In this document: in pieces, positions 1 through 5,289 of the stretch
Numbering within the stretch: position 1 is the first letter of the stretch
Layout of the letters: every line of letters begins with the position of its first letter
Source of the DNA: Chthoniobacterales bacterium
GTDB lineage: Bacteria; Verrucomicrobiota; Verrucomicrobiae; Chthoniobacterales; UBA10450
Reading direction: 5' to 3'
Assembly: GCA_003244125.1 (NCBI GenBank)
Contig: QHBL01000309.1
Location: 1 to 5,295, forward strand
DNA length: 5,295 bases
The notes under the pieces: model-generated
Told to the model about the DNA's origin: nothing
Seen by the model: only the letters and a program-made list of their open reading frames with translations
Databases searched by the model: none
Translations under genes and position numbers: made by a program

Positions 1-339
1 GCGAAGCTCGGACGACAGCTCGGTTTTCCCACGGCGAATCTCAGCGCGCACAGCGAACAGTTTCCGCCGGACGGAGTTTACTTCGTCGAAGCGTGGCTGA
101 ACGATGTCCTCCATCACGGGCTGGTGAACATCGGGGTGCGGCCGACGATCAGCGGTGAACAGAGTCAGCGATTGATCGAGCTGCACCTGCTCGATTTTCG
201 CCGCGACATTTACGGCGCGGATGTGGAAGTGCGTTTTGTAAAATTCCTGCGGCCGGAGAAGAAGTTCGAGAACGTGGAAGCGCTTGCGCAGCAGATCGCG
301 ACCGATGTGAAGACGGCGCGGGCATTATGCGCGGCGTGA
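1..339 (+). CDS. ribF: Riboflavin kinase domain of bifunctional riboflavin kinase/FAD synthetase (3' part)
   Basis: This is the last 112 residues of a RibF-type protein; the reading frame is open at the left edge, so the N-terminal FMN adenylyltransferase domain lies outside the window. The visible part is the C-terminal flavokinase domain, which phosphorylates riboflavin to FMN with ATP in the cytoplasm. Signature elements in order are GRQLGFPTANL (fragment residues 4-14, nucleotide/Mg binding), DGVY (24-27), NIGVRPT (43-49) and IELHLLDF (59-66), whose Glu60 matches the conserved catalytic glutamate. RDIYG (68-72) and a C-terminal helical stretch with KKFENVEAL follow, as usual for the family. 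The stop TGA is at 337-339. The GTG at 124 is an internal codon and not the start, because the conserved GFPTANL motif lies upstream of it. The gene converges on the minus-strand gene ending at 422. Family assignment is secure from motifs; nothing in the fragment looks broken. Confidence 0.95.
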   Translation, partial: AKLGRQLGFPTANLSAHSEQFPPDGVYFVEAWLNDVLHHGLVNIGVRPTISGEQSQRLIELHLLDFRRDIYGADVEVRFVKFLRPEKKFENVEALAQQIATDVKTARALCAA

Positions 340-402
340 CATCGCGCGGCCAGCATTCGCCGCCGAGCACTCCCAAAGCTTTCGCGAACAGGCGGGCGGC
401 AG

Positions 403-420
403 CGTCGTTAGCTAACGACG
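403..420. terminator. 18-bp perfect palindrome between convergent genes, probable bidirectional terminator
   Basis: CGTCGTTAGCTAACGACG is its own reverse complement. As RNA it can fold into a 7-bp stem with an AGCT loop from either strand. It lies one base beyond the stop codon of the minus-strand gene (stop at 422-424) and 63 bases after the ribF stop, which is where a shared terminator of two convergent genes belongs. No clear U-tract follows on either strand, so it is either a weak intrinsic terminator or a protein-binding palindrome. Confidence 0.5.
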
Positions 421-421
421 T

Positions 422-760
422 TCAGGCGACGGGGTCGCGAGCGCGGGAAAGAGCGGCCCAGGCGCCGGCCAGAATCATTGCGCTTCCGCAAAACACCAGG
501 AGGATCAAAAGTTGAACCGGCGGCAGAATTGCAAGCCGCGCCAGGGTATCGCGGACGAACATTCCTTCACCGGAGGCGAAATACGCGACAACGACAGAAA
601 CAATCGCCGCGGTAAGGATCACTAACGATCGCTGCGCCTGGAAGGACCGCGGCCGTGCCGGCAACTGCTTCATCACGCCCTGGGTGAAACCGTCGTCGTC
701 GATGTAAGGCGTCTCGTCGCGGAAGCGCGCATCGAGCAAGGCATCAAGCGGATCATTCAT
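422..760 (-). CDS. Small two-helix membrane protein, candidate anti-sigma factor
   Basis: The 112-residue product has a charged cytoplasmic-type N-terminus of about 44 residues rich in Asp/Glu/Arg. Two hydrophobic segments follow, at about 45-63 (SLVILTAAIVSVVVAYFA) and 82-104 (VQLLILLVFCGSAMILAGAW), and the protein ends in a short basic tail. The N-terminal part contains DGFTQGVMKQLP (23-34). From memory, this resembles a motif in small membrane proteins encoded beside ECF sigma factors (DUF5056-like and related), but I cannot confirm the family. The ATG at 758-760 lies one base after the TGA of the sigma factor gene, so translation is probably coupled. The pairing of a sigma factor with a membrane protein that has a soluble N-terminus suggests an anti-sigma factor holding the sigma at the inner membrane. 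That role is inferred from context. I see no zinc-binding HxxxCxxC anti-sigma motif. Confidence 0.75.
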   Translation of the reverse strand: MNDPLDALLDARFRDETPYIDDDGFTQGVMKQLPARPRSFQAQRSLVILTAAIVSVVVAYFASGEGMFVRDTLARLAILPPVQLLILLVFCGSAMILAGAWAALSRARDPVA

Positions 761-761
761 C

Positions 762-1295
762 TCAAGTAGCCCACGCGGCTAACATTTTCCTCAATTTCCC
801 CCGTCCGCGCAACACATTCGTCTTCACCGTCCCGAGCGGGATGTCGAGCACGCGCGCGGCTTCATCGTGCGACAAACCATTCTGGCAACAGAGCACAACG
901 GCGGTGCGCTCGTGCAGCGGAAGATTCGCGAGCGCGCTCATCAGGTCATGGCGCAACGCCGGATCGGTCGTTTGCGGATCGGGCTGCGCCTCCAATTGTT
1001 CCTCATCAATGCCGACGAGCTCTTTGCGTTTGCGCGCGTGCTCGCGAAAGGCGTTATAAGCGATGCGATAAAGCCAGGTGGAAAACTTCGCTTCGCCGCG
1101 AAAGCTGCGGATGTTTTTGTAAGCGCGGATGAACGTCTCCTGCGCGAGATCATCCGCCAGCTCCACGTCCGCGCGCGTGAGCTGGCGCAGGAGTCCGCGG
1201 ATGGGCGATTGATGACGGCGCACCAGCTCGCCGAACGCGTGCTGGTCGCCATCAACAAGAACGCGTGCGAGCAGGTCCGCATCACTCAGCTCCAC
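762..1295 (-). CDS. ECF-family RNA polymerase sigma-70 factor (RpoE/SigW type)
   Basis: The product is 177 residues from the chosen GTG start, normal length for an ECF sigma factor. Region 2 (about residues 22-91) includes DDLAQETFIRAYKNI (48-62, core binding/-10 recognition) and FSTWLYRIAYNAFREHARK (71-89). A linker rich in Glu, Gln and Pro separates it from region 4 (about 119-171). There LPLHERTAVVL and the helix-turn-helix SHDEAARVLDIPLGTVKTNV recognise the -35 element. Region 4 carries an adjacent Cys-Cys pair (136-137), a slightly unusual choice at that site. The frame stays open upstream to a TTG at 1343, which would overlap the preceding gene by 47 bases. I prefer GTG at 1293-1295 because it gives MELSDADLLARV and begins one base after the upstream TGA. 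Neither start has a strong Shine-Dalgarno. The following membrane protein probably controls its activity, and autoregulation is likely. Confidence 0.93.
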   Translation of the reverse strand: MELSDADLLARVLVDGDQHAFGELVRRHQSPIRGLLRQLTRADVELADDLAQETFIRAYKNIRSFRGEAKFSTWLYRIAYNAFREHARKRKELVGIDEEQLEAQPDPQTTDPALRHDLMSALANLPLHERTAVVLCCQNGLSHDEAARVLDIPLGTVKTNVLRGRGKLRKMLAAWAT

Positions 1296-1296
1296 A

Positions 1297-1989
1297 TCAC
1301 TGTTTGAACCCGTTTGCGTGGCGGTTAGCAAGCCGCCAGGCAAGGATGTAGCCGAGACCGATGAGGCCCGGGATTAATCCCAACGCCCAGACACCTTCAT
1401 CCCATCCCGCAGTCAGGCCGAAGAACATCATGAGACCGAAGCCGACGGAAAGCAGGACAATACCTCGGCGCAAATCATACCACGGTCGAATCGGCGCTCC
1501 AGCCCCTGGCGTGGTGAAGAGTTCGGGCGGCACCGGTTGACCTTTCTCCACCATCATGCGCACGGTGCGATGGAGCGAGCGCGCTTTGGCCCAGCTGCTG
1601 AACATAATGACGGCGACGATGGCAACCGGAAAGCCGAAAACCGTCAGCATGCTAATGGCGGCCAACGGGAAAACGCCTTCCGGAATATCGTTGCCGTGAA
1701 TGCGGCCATGTTCGTCTTGATCATCGCCATCGATGGTGGTGTCGAAGCCCTTGTGTTTGAATTTGCGATCGACCTTGGCTTTGATCTGATCGGCGAGCGC
1801 GCTCGCCGGAGTCGGTGTGACAATGGGTGTGGCGGAGACTGGCGCGGGTGAGATCGTGGGCGCGCTAAGCGTAGCGGTCGGCGTGGCGCTGGGAATTTCG
1901 GGCGTCGCCGTCGGGCTCTGGCCGTGAAGCGCGAGCGTGAGCCCAAGGGAAGCGATGCTGCCCAGGAGGAATGCTTTCATAGGTTTCAT
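1297..1989 (-). CDS. Exported/membrane DUF6249-like protein of the sigma factor operon
   Basis: The 230-residue product starts with a probable signal peptide (about 1-23: basic MKPMK, hydrophobic core, ALHGQ cleavage region). A low-complexity Ala/Pro/Thr/Ser linker covers about 25-64. Next come a basic stretch (DRKFKHKGF) and an acidic one (DGDDQDEH, 88-95). The C-terminal half has three hydrophobic segments at about 107-131, 175-192 and 199-218. VEKGQPVPPELF (148-159), RRGIVLLSVGFG and GLIPGLIGLGYILAW match my memory of DUF6249, a domain of unknown function often encoded beside ECF sigma factors. The start is ATG at 1987-1989; a second ATG at 1978-1980 is equally possible and keeps the signal peptide. 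The TGA is one base before the sigma gene's GTG start. It may be a sensor or membrane partner of the sigma/anti-sigma pair, but that is inference; no enzyme motif is visible. Confidence 0.8.
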   Translation of the reverse strand: MKPMKAFLLGSIASLGLTLALHGQSPTATPEIPSATPTATLSAPTISPAPVSATPIVTPTPASALADQIKAKVDRKFKHKGFDTTIDGDDQDEHGRIHGNDIPEGVFPLAAISMLTVFGFPVAIVAVIMFSSWAKARSLHRTVRMMVEKGQPVPPELFTTPGAGAPIRPWYDLRRGIVLLSVGFGLMMFFGLTAGWDEGVWALGLIPGLIGLGYILAWRLANRHANGFKQ

Positions 1990-2062
1990 TTGCTAATGGG
2001 ATGCGCGGTGAGCCGCAATCGGATTCAGGGATTTGTGGAATTCGCCCAGCCGTTCGGCATGC

Positions 2063-2091
2063 GGCTATCGCGCGCGGGAACAGAGGTTGCA
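2063..2091 (-). promoter_or_regulatory. Candidate autoregulated ECF sigma promoter for the sigma operon
   Basis: On the minus strand TGCAACC (2091 to 2085) is followed after 14 bases by CGATAGCC (2070 to 2063), about 74 bases before the first ATG of the operon. A -35 element with an AAC core is typical of ECF sigma targets. The TGCAACC box is also part of a 10-bp palindrome, GGTTGCAACC (2085-2094), so it could instead be a regulator site. The spacer is shorter than usual and the -10 part is a guess. Confidence 0.25.
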
Positions 2092-2126
2092 ACCGCTGTC
2101 TCGTCCAAAACTCGGCATTGTTCTCT

Positions 2127-2151
2127 GGAGGGACGGGCGCTGTCCCGTCCC
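2127..2151 (+). repeat. Short palindromic dispersed-type repeat, copy 1
   Basis: The 25-nt unit begins GGAGGGACGGGC and contains a perfect 8-bp stem, GGGACGGG (2130-2137) and CCCGTCCC (2144-2151), around the loop CGCTGT. It matches the reverse complement of 2252-2276 at 20 of 25 positions. It lies in a non-coding interval. The strong stem could also terminate or stabilise a transcript, but no gene ends nearby on the plus strand. A genome-wide dispersed repeat family is the likelier explanation; I recall similar units from Verrucomicrobiota intergenic DNA. Confidence 0.6.
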
Positions 2152-2224
2152 AAAACGTCGGCGTTGTTCGACAGAGCTGAATCGCGAACAGGGAGCAAAC
2201 CGGTTCAAGACCGGGTCCATCCGT

Positions 2225-2296
2225 CCACGCTTCCTCTCCAAATCTAAATTAGAGACGACACAGAGCTCGTCCCTCCGGGTGTGGAGAGAAGCGTGG
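2225..2296. repeat. 72-bp inverted-repeat structure enclosing repeat copy 2
   Basis: The left arm CCACGCTTCCTCTCCA (2225-2240) is complementary to the right arm TGGAGAGAAGCGTGG (2282-2296), with a single one-base indel in 16 positions. The 41-base interior contains the small palindrome TCTAAATTAGA (2243-2253) and the second palindromic repeat copy (2252-2276). The arrangement looks like a small non-autonomous palindromic or MITE-like element or a nested repeat. I see no target-site duplication next to the arms. Confidence 0.5.
2252..2276 (-). repeat. Short palindromic dispersed-type repeat, copy 2 (inverted)
   Basis: Read on the minus strand, this 25-nt unit begins GGAGGGACGAGC and aligns without gaps to copy 1 with five substitutions (20/25 identical). 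The outer GGAGGGACG block and the inner CTGT are conserved. Its stem is weaker than in copy 1: GACGA pairs with TCGTC around CACAGAGC on the plus strand. Two diverged copies in opposite orientation within 150 bases point to a repeat family, not chance. Confidence 0.5.
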
Positions 2297-2356
2297 TCAC
2301 CGAGCAGGGTGGATTCGATTGTGGGGAAGCACAGGCTGCCGTGACCGCTCCAAAAG

Positions 2357-2387
2357 TTGTTGCGGAGACGAGCGGGCGCGCGATTAT
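2357..2387 (+). promoter_or_regulatory. Possible weak promoter of tRNA-Gly
   Basis: TTGTTG (2357-2362) and GATTAT (2382-2387) are separated by 19 bases and could be -35 and -10 boxes. The end of the -10 box is 14 bases before the mature tRNA 5' end. The ATTATTTGAAT patch stands out in GC-rich surroundings. The match to consensus is partial (3/6 and 4/6) and the spacer is long, so this is only a candidate. Confidence 0.25.
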
Positions 2388-2401
2388 TTGAATCCGCTTC
2401 C

Positions 2402-2473
<72 letters not shown>

Positions 2474-2480
2474 CTGCCAC

Positions 2481-2528
2481 GGAGCACGGGCCTCGCCGCC
2501 GCGCGCAGCCGAGGACGGACTGTGCTCC
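2481..2528. terminator. GC-rich nested inverted repeat between tRNA-Gly and aroF, possible bidirectional terminator
   Basis: The outer arms GGAGCAC (2481-2487) and GTGCTCC (2522-2528) are perfect complements. A second pair, CCTCG (2491-2495) and CGAGG (2510-2514), nests inside them. It lies 8 bases after the tRNA and 12 bases beyond the aroF stop, between two convergent transcripts, which suits a shared terminator. There is no U-tract on either strand. It could instead be a larger dispersed palindromic repeat. Confidence 0.4.
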
Positions 2529-2540
2529 AGACGGTTGTGG

Positions 2541-3545
2541 TTAAGTGATCACCTCGTGTATGGCGCGGACCTCTCGCGCCATCTTATCGAATTCTTCCAG
2601 CGTGAGCGCCTGCGCGCCATCGGAGAGCGCTTCCTGCGGATTGCAATGCACTTCGATCATCAATCCATCCGCGCCCGCCGCCACACCCGCGCGCGCGAGC
2701 GGCGCGACCATGTAATTTCGACCCGTGCCATGCGAGGCGTCGACGATCACCGGCAAATGCGAAATGCGCCGCACGGCCGGTACGGCGGCCAGATCGAGCG
2801 TGTTGCGTGAGTGCTGTGCGAATGTGCGCACGCCGCGCTCGCAGAGAACAACGTTGGCGTTCCCCTCAGCCATGATGTATTCCGCCGCCAGCAACCATTC
2901 CTCCAGCGTCGCCGCCATGCCGCGCTTGAGCAGCACCGGAAGACGCGAACGCCCGACGCGCCGCAGGAGCGAAAAATTCTGCATGTTGCGCGACCCGACC
3001 TGGATCATGTCCGCGTATCTTTCCACGAGCGAGACGCTCTCCTCATCCAGCGCTTCGGTCACGATGTTCAGCGCGAACTTCTCGCGCACTTCCGCCAAAA
3101 TCTTCAGTCCTTCCTCCCCCAGACCGCTGAATGAATAGGGCGAGCTTCGCGGTTTAAACGCGCCACCGCGGAAAAACTGCGCCCCACTTTGCTTCACCGC
3201 CTCCGCCACCGCGAATGCCTGCGCGCGGTCTTCGATCGAACACGGCCCGGCGATAAGCGCGAGACGTCCGCCGCCGATGCTGGCGCCATCCACCGAGACG
3301 ATGGTGCGCTCCGGCCGCGCCTCGAGCGAAGTGAGCTTATAAGGCTTGCTCACGCGGATCGCCTCCGCCACGCCGGGCAAACTCTCGAAGCGGTGCCGGT
3401 CCACCGCGCCAGTGTTACCGCTGATGGCGATGACCGTGCGCGAGTCGCCGGCCATGACGTGCGGACGCAATCCGAGCGATTCGATCACCCCGACAACGCC
3501 GCTGATCTGCGCATCGGTTGCACTGGGGGTCATCACGATAAGCAT
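2541..3545 (-). CDS. aroF: 3-deoxy-7-phosphoheptulonate (DAHP) synthase, type I-beta with N-terminal regulatory domain
   Basis: The 334-residue cytoplasmic enzyme condenses phosphoenolpyruvate and erythrose-4-phosphate to DAHP, the first step of the shikimate pathway to aromatic amino acids, folate and quinones. Residues 1-70 form a ferredoxin-like domain ([14 protein letters not shown], then a [14 protein letters not shown] end), as in the Thermotoga maritima enzyme, where it mediates feedback inhibition. The TIM barrel follows: AGPCS (99-103, metal Cys102), [15 protein letters not shown] (125-139), [10 protein letters not shown] (182-191), LLKRG (205-209), CERGVRTF (235-242), SHGTG (271-275, His272), EVH (298-300) and SDGAQ (308-312, Asp309). 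Cys102, His272, Glu298 and Asp309 are the expected metal ligands. Two mild oddities are DASHGTG where DPSH is usual and EVHCNP where EVHPxP is usual. ATG at 3543-3545 gives the canonical N-terminus. The gene is last in a cluster with two quinone-detoxification-type genes. Confidence 0.96.
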   Translation of the reverse strand: MLIVMTPSATDAQISGVVGVIESLGLRPHVMAGDSRTVIAISGNTGAVDRHRFESLPGVAEAIRVSKPYKLTSLEARPERTIVSVDGASIGGGRLALIAGPCSIEDRAQAFAVAEAVKQSGAQFFRGGAFKPRSSPYSFSGLGEEGLKILAEVREKFALNIVTEALDEESVSLVERYADMIQVGSRNMQNFSLLRRVGRSRLPVLLKRGMAATLEEWLLAAEYIMAEGNANVVLCERGVRTFAQHSRNTLDLAAVPAVRRISHLPVIVDASHGTGRNYMVAPLARAGVAAGADGLMIEVHCNPQEALSDGAQALTLEEFDKMAREVRAIHEVIT

Positions 3546-4180
3546 TCGCGGGTATTCTTGCTACGCGATGGCCGCGCTCGCAAGCCAATCGCGCGCCGCC
3601 TCGAGTCGGCTGTGGTCAATTCGTGGCCGCTTTGCTGCGTAGCGAGGTCCACCTCGGCGCCGCGCTCGCGCAGCAATCTCGTTAAAGCATTGACCTGTGG
3701 CTCGCTCGCGATGGGATCGAACTGCCCGGCACAAATCAGCACGCGCTGACTGCGAAGGTCGGTGGCGGGCGGCTGCGACAGTGGCACCATCGGGCGCAAC
3801 AAAATCGCGCCGGCGAATTTCATCACTCCGAGCAGCATCATGGCTGACGCTATGTTCGCGCCGTTCGAATAGCCGAGCGCAGTGATCTGTTCGACATCGA
3901 GCCGGTGTTCCACGGCAGCGTCGCGGATGAATTGCGCGAGTTCCTTCGCCCGCGCGATCACGTCCGCTTCGTCGAACACACCTTCCACTAATCGCCGGAA
4001 AAAACGCGGCGCGCCATTCTCCAGCACCTGGCCGCGTGGGCTGAGCAACGCCGCCGCGGAATCGAGAGCGCGACCGAGCGGGAGCAGATCGCGCTCGTCG
4101 CCGCCGGTGCCGTGGAGCAGGAGCAAAGTACGCGGGCTCGGACCCGGCACGAATTCATAATCAAATCCAAACGCGTTCAC
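3533..4180 (-). CDS. mhqD: MhqD-like alpha/beta hydrolase (carboxylesterase), probable frameshift near 3' end
   Basis: As sequenced the product has 215 residues. It closely follows Bacillus subtilis MhqD as I remember it: [17 protein letters not shown] (19-35), [19 protein letters not shown] (46-64), EGVFDE (66-71) and GYSNGANIA (103-111). The catalytic triad is Ser105 in GYSNG, Asp155 in GQFDPIA and His186 in SGHEL. MhqD-type enzymes belong to methylhydroquinone/catechol resistance regulons; the exact substrate is unknown. GTG at 4178-4180 directly abuts the TGA of the dioxygenase gene. After Asp192 (GAC, 3605-3607) the sequence loses family character. In another frame the next codons (3602 down to 3561) read [13 protein letters not shown] and then TAG, the expected C-terminal helix. 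One missing base near 3603-3605 explains this; the restored gene would end at 3561, 15 bases before aroF, instead of overlapping it by 13. The triad lies upstream of the shift, so activity may survive. Confidence 0.9.
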   Translation of the reverse strand: MNAFGFDYEFVPGPSPRTLLLLHGTGGDERDLLPLGRALDSAAALLSPRGQVLENGAPRFFRRLVEGVFDEADVIARAKELAQFIRDAAVEHRLDVEQITALGYSNGANIASAMMLLGVMKFAGAILLRPMVPLSQPPATDLRSQRVLICAGQFDPIASEPQVNALTRLLRERGAEVDLATQQSGHELTTADSRRRAIGLRARPSRSKNTRECLS

Positions 4181-5122
4181 TCAGGCAGCAGCAGCGCGCT
4201 CGAGCGGCGGCAGCACGCGTTCGATTTCGGCGCGCATCGGTTCAAACGCCGGCGGCAACTTCAAGGATGTGCCCAGTGCTTCGAGCGGTTCATCGATAGC
4301 GAAGCCCGGTCCGTCCGTCGCGATCTCGAAAAGTATGCCGCTCGGCTCACGAAAATAGATGGAGTGAAAATAATTGCGATCCATCACCGGACTGACATGA
4401 AACCCCACGCCGATCCACTCGTCGCGCCAGCGCAATTGCTCCTCATCATCGGCTGCGCGAACAGCAATGTGATGCACACTACCCACCGCGATCCGCGCTG
4501 GCGCCGCATCGGACGAAACGACATCGACGCGCGCGGCGGCGGAAGATTCACCGGCCTCGAAACGGCGGCGGTTTCCCTCTTCCATCGTGAAACGAAAGCC
4601 GAGAATTTGCGCCAACACCCTTTCCGTCAGATCGGCGCGGCGCACCGCGAGTGTAGGCGCTGCGAAACCGCGGATCGCCTGCTCCATCGGAATGGCGCCG
4701 CCGTTCCACGGCTCGACCGCGAGCGGGTCAGCCGGCGCGACGAATTCGAGCGATAATCCATCAGGATCACGGAAACGCACCACCGCTTCACCCAGACGCG
4801 GCGCGATTTCCTCCGCCGAGACGCGATGGGCGGCGAGACGTTCCTTCCAGAAATCGATCGCATCTGGCGGAACGGCGAAGCTAATTGCCGCGACCTCTGT
4901 GCTGCCGGCGGCGCCTCGGCTGGCATCCGGCCAGGAGAAGAAAGTCAGGATGGAACCAGATGTGCCGATGTTGTCACCGAAGTACAAATGGTAGCTGGCG
5001 GGATCATCGAAATTGACGGTGCGCTTCACCAGCCGCAGGCCGAGCACTTCGCTGTAGAAGGCGACGTTGCGCAGCGGGTCGCTGGCGATGGCGGTGATGT
5101 GGTGAATCCCTGCGGTGTACAT
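4181..5122 (-). CDS. mhqO: Ring-cleaving dioxygenase of the VOC/glyoxalase superfamily (MhqO-like)
   Basis: The 313-residue product matches the extradiol ring-cleaving dioxygenase family of B. subtilis MhqO, LinE and PcpA, which open hydroquinone- or catechol-type rings with a non-haem Fe(II). It has two vicinal-oxygen-chelate modules. The first (about 1-135) begins GIHHITAIASDP (5-16), continues with FYSEVLGLRLVKRTVNFDDP and ends DPDGLSLEFV (Glu126). The second (about 150-275) has VHHIAVRAAD (His217/218), DRNYFHSIYFREPSGILFEIA (His253, Glu266) and GPGF. Likely metal ligands are His7 or His8, His217 or His218, and Glu266. The open frame extends to 5245, but the added 41 residues are basic, lack homology features and are translated through a palindromic repeat. 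I therefore chose ATG at 5120-5122, which gives the family N-terminus and length. No good Shine-Dalgarno precedes it. It is first in the cluster with mhqD and aroF. The substrate cannot be told from sequence alone. Confidence 0.92.
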   Translation of the reverse strand: MYTAGIHHITAIASDPLRNVAFYSEVLGLRLVKRTVNFDDPASYHLYFGDNIGTSGSILTFFSWPDASRGAAGSTEVAAISFAVPPDAIDFWKERLAAHRVSAEEIAPRLGEAVVRFRDPDGLSLEFVAPADPLAVEPWNGGAIPMEQAIRGFAAPTLAVRRADLTERVLAQILGFRFTMEEGNRRRFEAGESSAAARVDVVSSDAAPARIAVGSVHHIAVRAADDEEQLRWRDEWIGVGFHVSPVMDRNYFHSIYFREPSGILFEIATDGPGFAIDEPLEALGTSLKLPPAFEPMRAEIERVLPPLERAAAA

Positions 5123-5178
5123 GCGATAAAAGGCGGAACCGTAACGCCCGCCTGAAGTTTCGCGATGAAATTCTGCGG

Positions 5179-5190
5179 GCGGATATCCGC
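5179..5190. promoter_or_regulatory. 12-bp palindrome upstream of the dioxygenase gene, candidate operator
   Basis: GCGGATATCCGC is a perfect palindrome 57 bases upstream of the mhqO-like start. Quinone-resistance genes of this type are often controlled by MarR- or DUF24-type repressors that bind palindromes near the promoter. No regulator gene is in the window, and a short palindrome in GC-rich DNA could be chance. Confidence 0.3.
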
Positions 5191-5191
5191 G

Positions 5192-5216
5192 CTGTAGCCG
5201 TCGCCCTGTGGGCGAC
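5192..5216 (+). repeat. REP-like hairpin repeat, copy A
   Basis: CTGTAGCC (5192-5199) is followed by a perfect 7-bp hairpin, GTCGCCC-TGT-GGGCGAC (5200-5216). The outer motif and the TGT loop recur in inverted orientation at 5264-5289. The unit lies upstream of the mhqO-like start and makes the longer open frame of that gene implausible. Confidence 0.6.
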
Positions 5217-5263
5217 ACGGGAAAACGTTTCGCTGCGCGTCGCATGTTACATCACTCACCCAT

Positions 5264-5289
5264 CGCTTCGCACAGCGAAGCGGCTACAG
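5264..5289 (-). repeat. REP-like hairpin repeat, copy B (inverted)
   Basis: On the minus strand CTGTAGCC (5289 to 5282) is followed by GCTTCGC-TGT-GCGAAGC (5281 to 5265), and one further base pair (5282 with 5264) makes the stem 8 bp. Layout and loop equal copy A, but four of seven stem pairs differ, all compensated. The copy faces copy A across about 50 bases, as in paired REP elements. The right window edge follows closely, so the full element may continue. Confidence 0.6.

Larger units (their letters stand above)
1990..2401. other. Gene-free interval between the sigma operon and tRNA-Gly
   Basis: About 410 bases separate the start of the DUF6249-like gene from the tRNA. Open frames here give compositions with no recognisable domain and overlap the palindromic repeats, so I call no gene. 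The interval holds a candidate ECF-type promoter (2063-2091, minus), two inverted copies of a short palindromic repeat (2127-2151 and 2252-2276), a 72-bp inverted-repeat structure (2225-2296) and an AT-rich patch just before the tRNA. I see no structure of note in about 2152-2224 or 2297-2350. Confidence 0.7.

Noticed and set aside
867..1307. 146-codon plus-strand open frame opposite the sigma factor
   Set aside because: It is fully antisense to a motif-complete ECF sigma gene, has no recognisable domain and is explained by GC-rich codon bias.
1924..2344. Two overlapping plus-strand open frames in the gene-free interval
   Set aside because: Both run through the palindromic repeats and lack domain features, membrane segments or a convincing ribosome binding site.
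3531..3533. Alternative aroF start at the fifth codon, overlapping the upstream TGA
   Set aside because: It would remove the conserved first beta strand (MLIVM) of the regulatory domain, so ATG at 3545 is preferred.
3189..3749. 186-codon plus-strand open frame opposite aroF and mhqD
   Set aside because: It is Arg/His-rich without domain motifs and antisense to two well-supported genes.
4112..4756. 214-codon plus-strand open frame opposite the dioxygenase
   Set aside because: It is antisense to conserved VOC-domain coding sequence and has no motif of its own.
5123..5245. 41-residue N-terminal extension of the dioxygenase
   Set aside because: It would be translated through repeat copy A and is Arg-rich without family similarity; the family N-terminus starts at 5122.
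5192..5289. CRISPR-like repeat pair
   Set aside because: There are only two copies, they are inverted relative to each other, and there are no regular spacers or cas genes.
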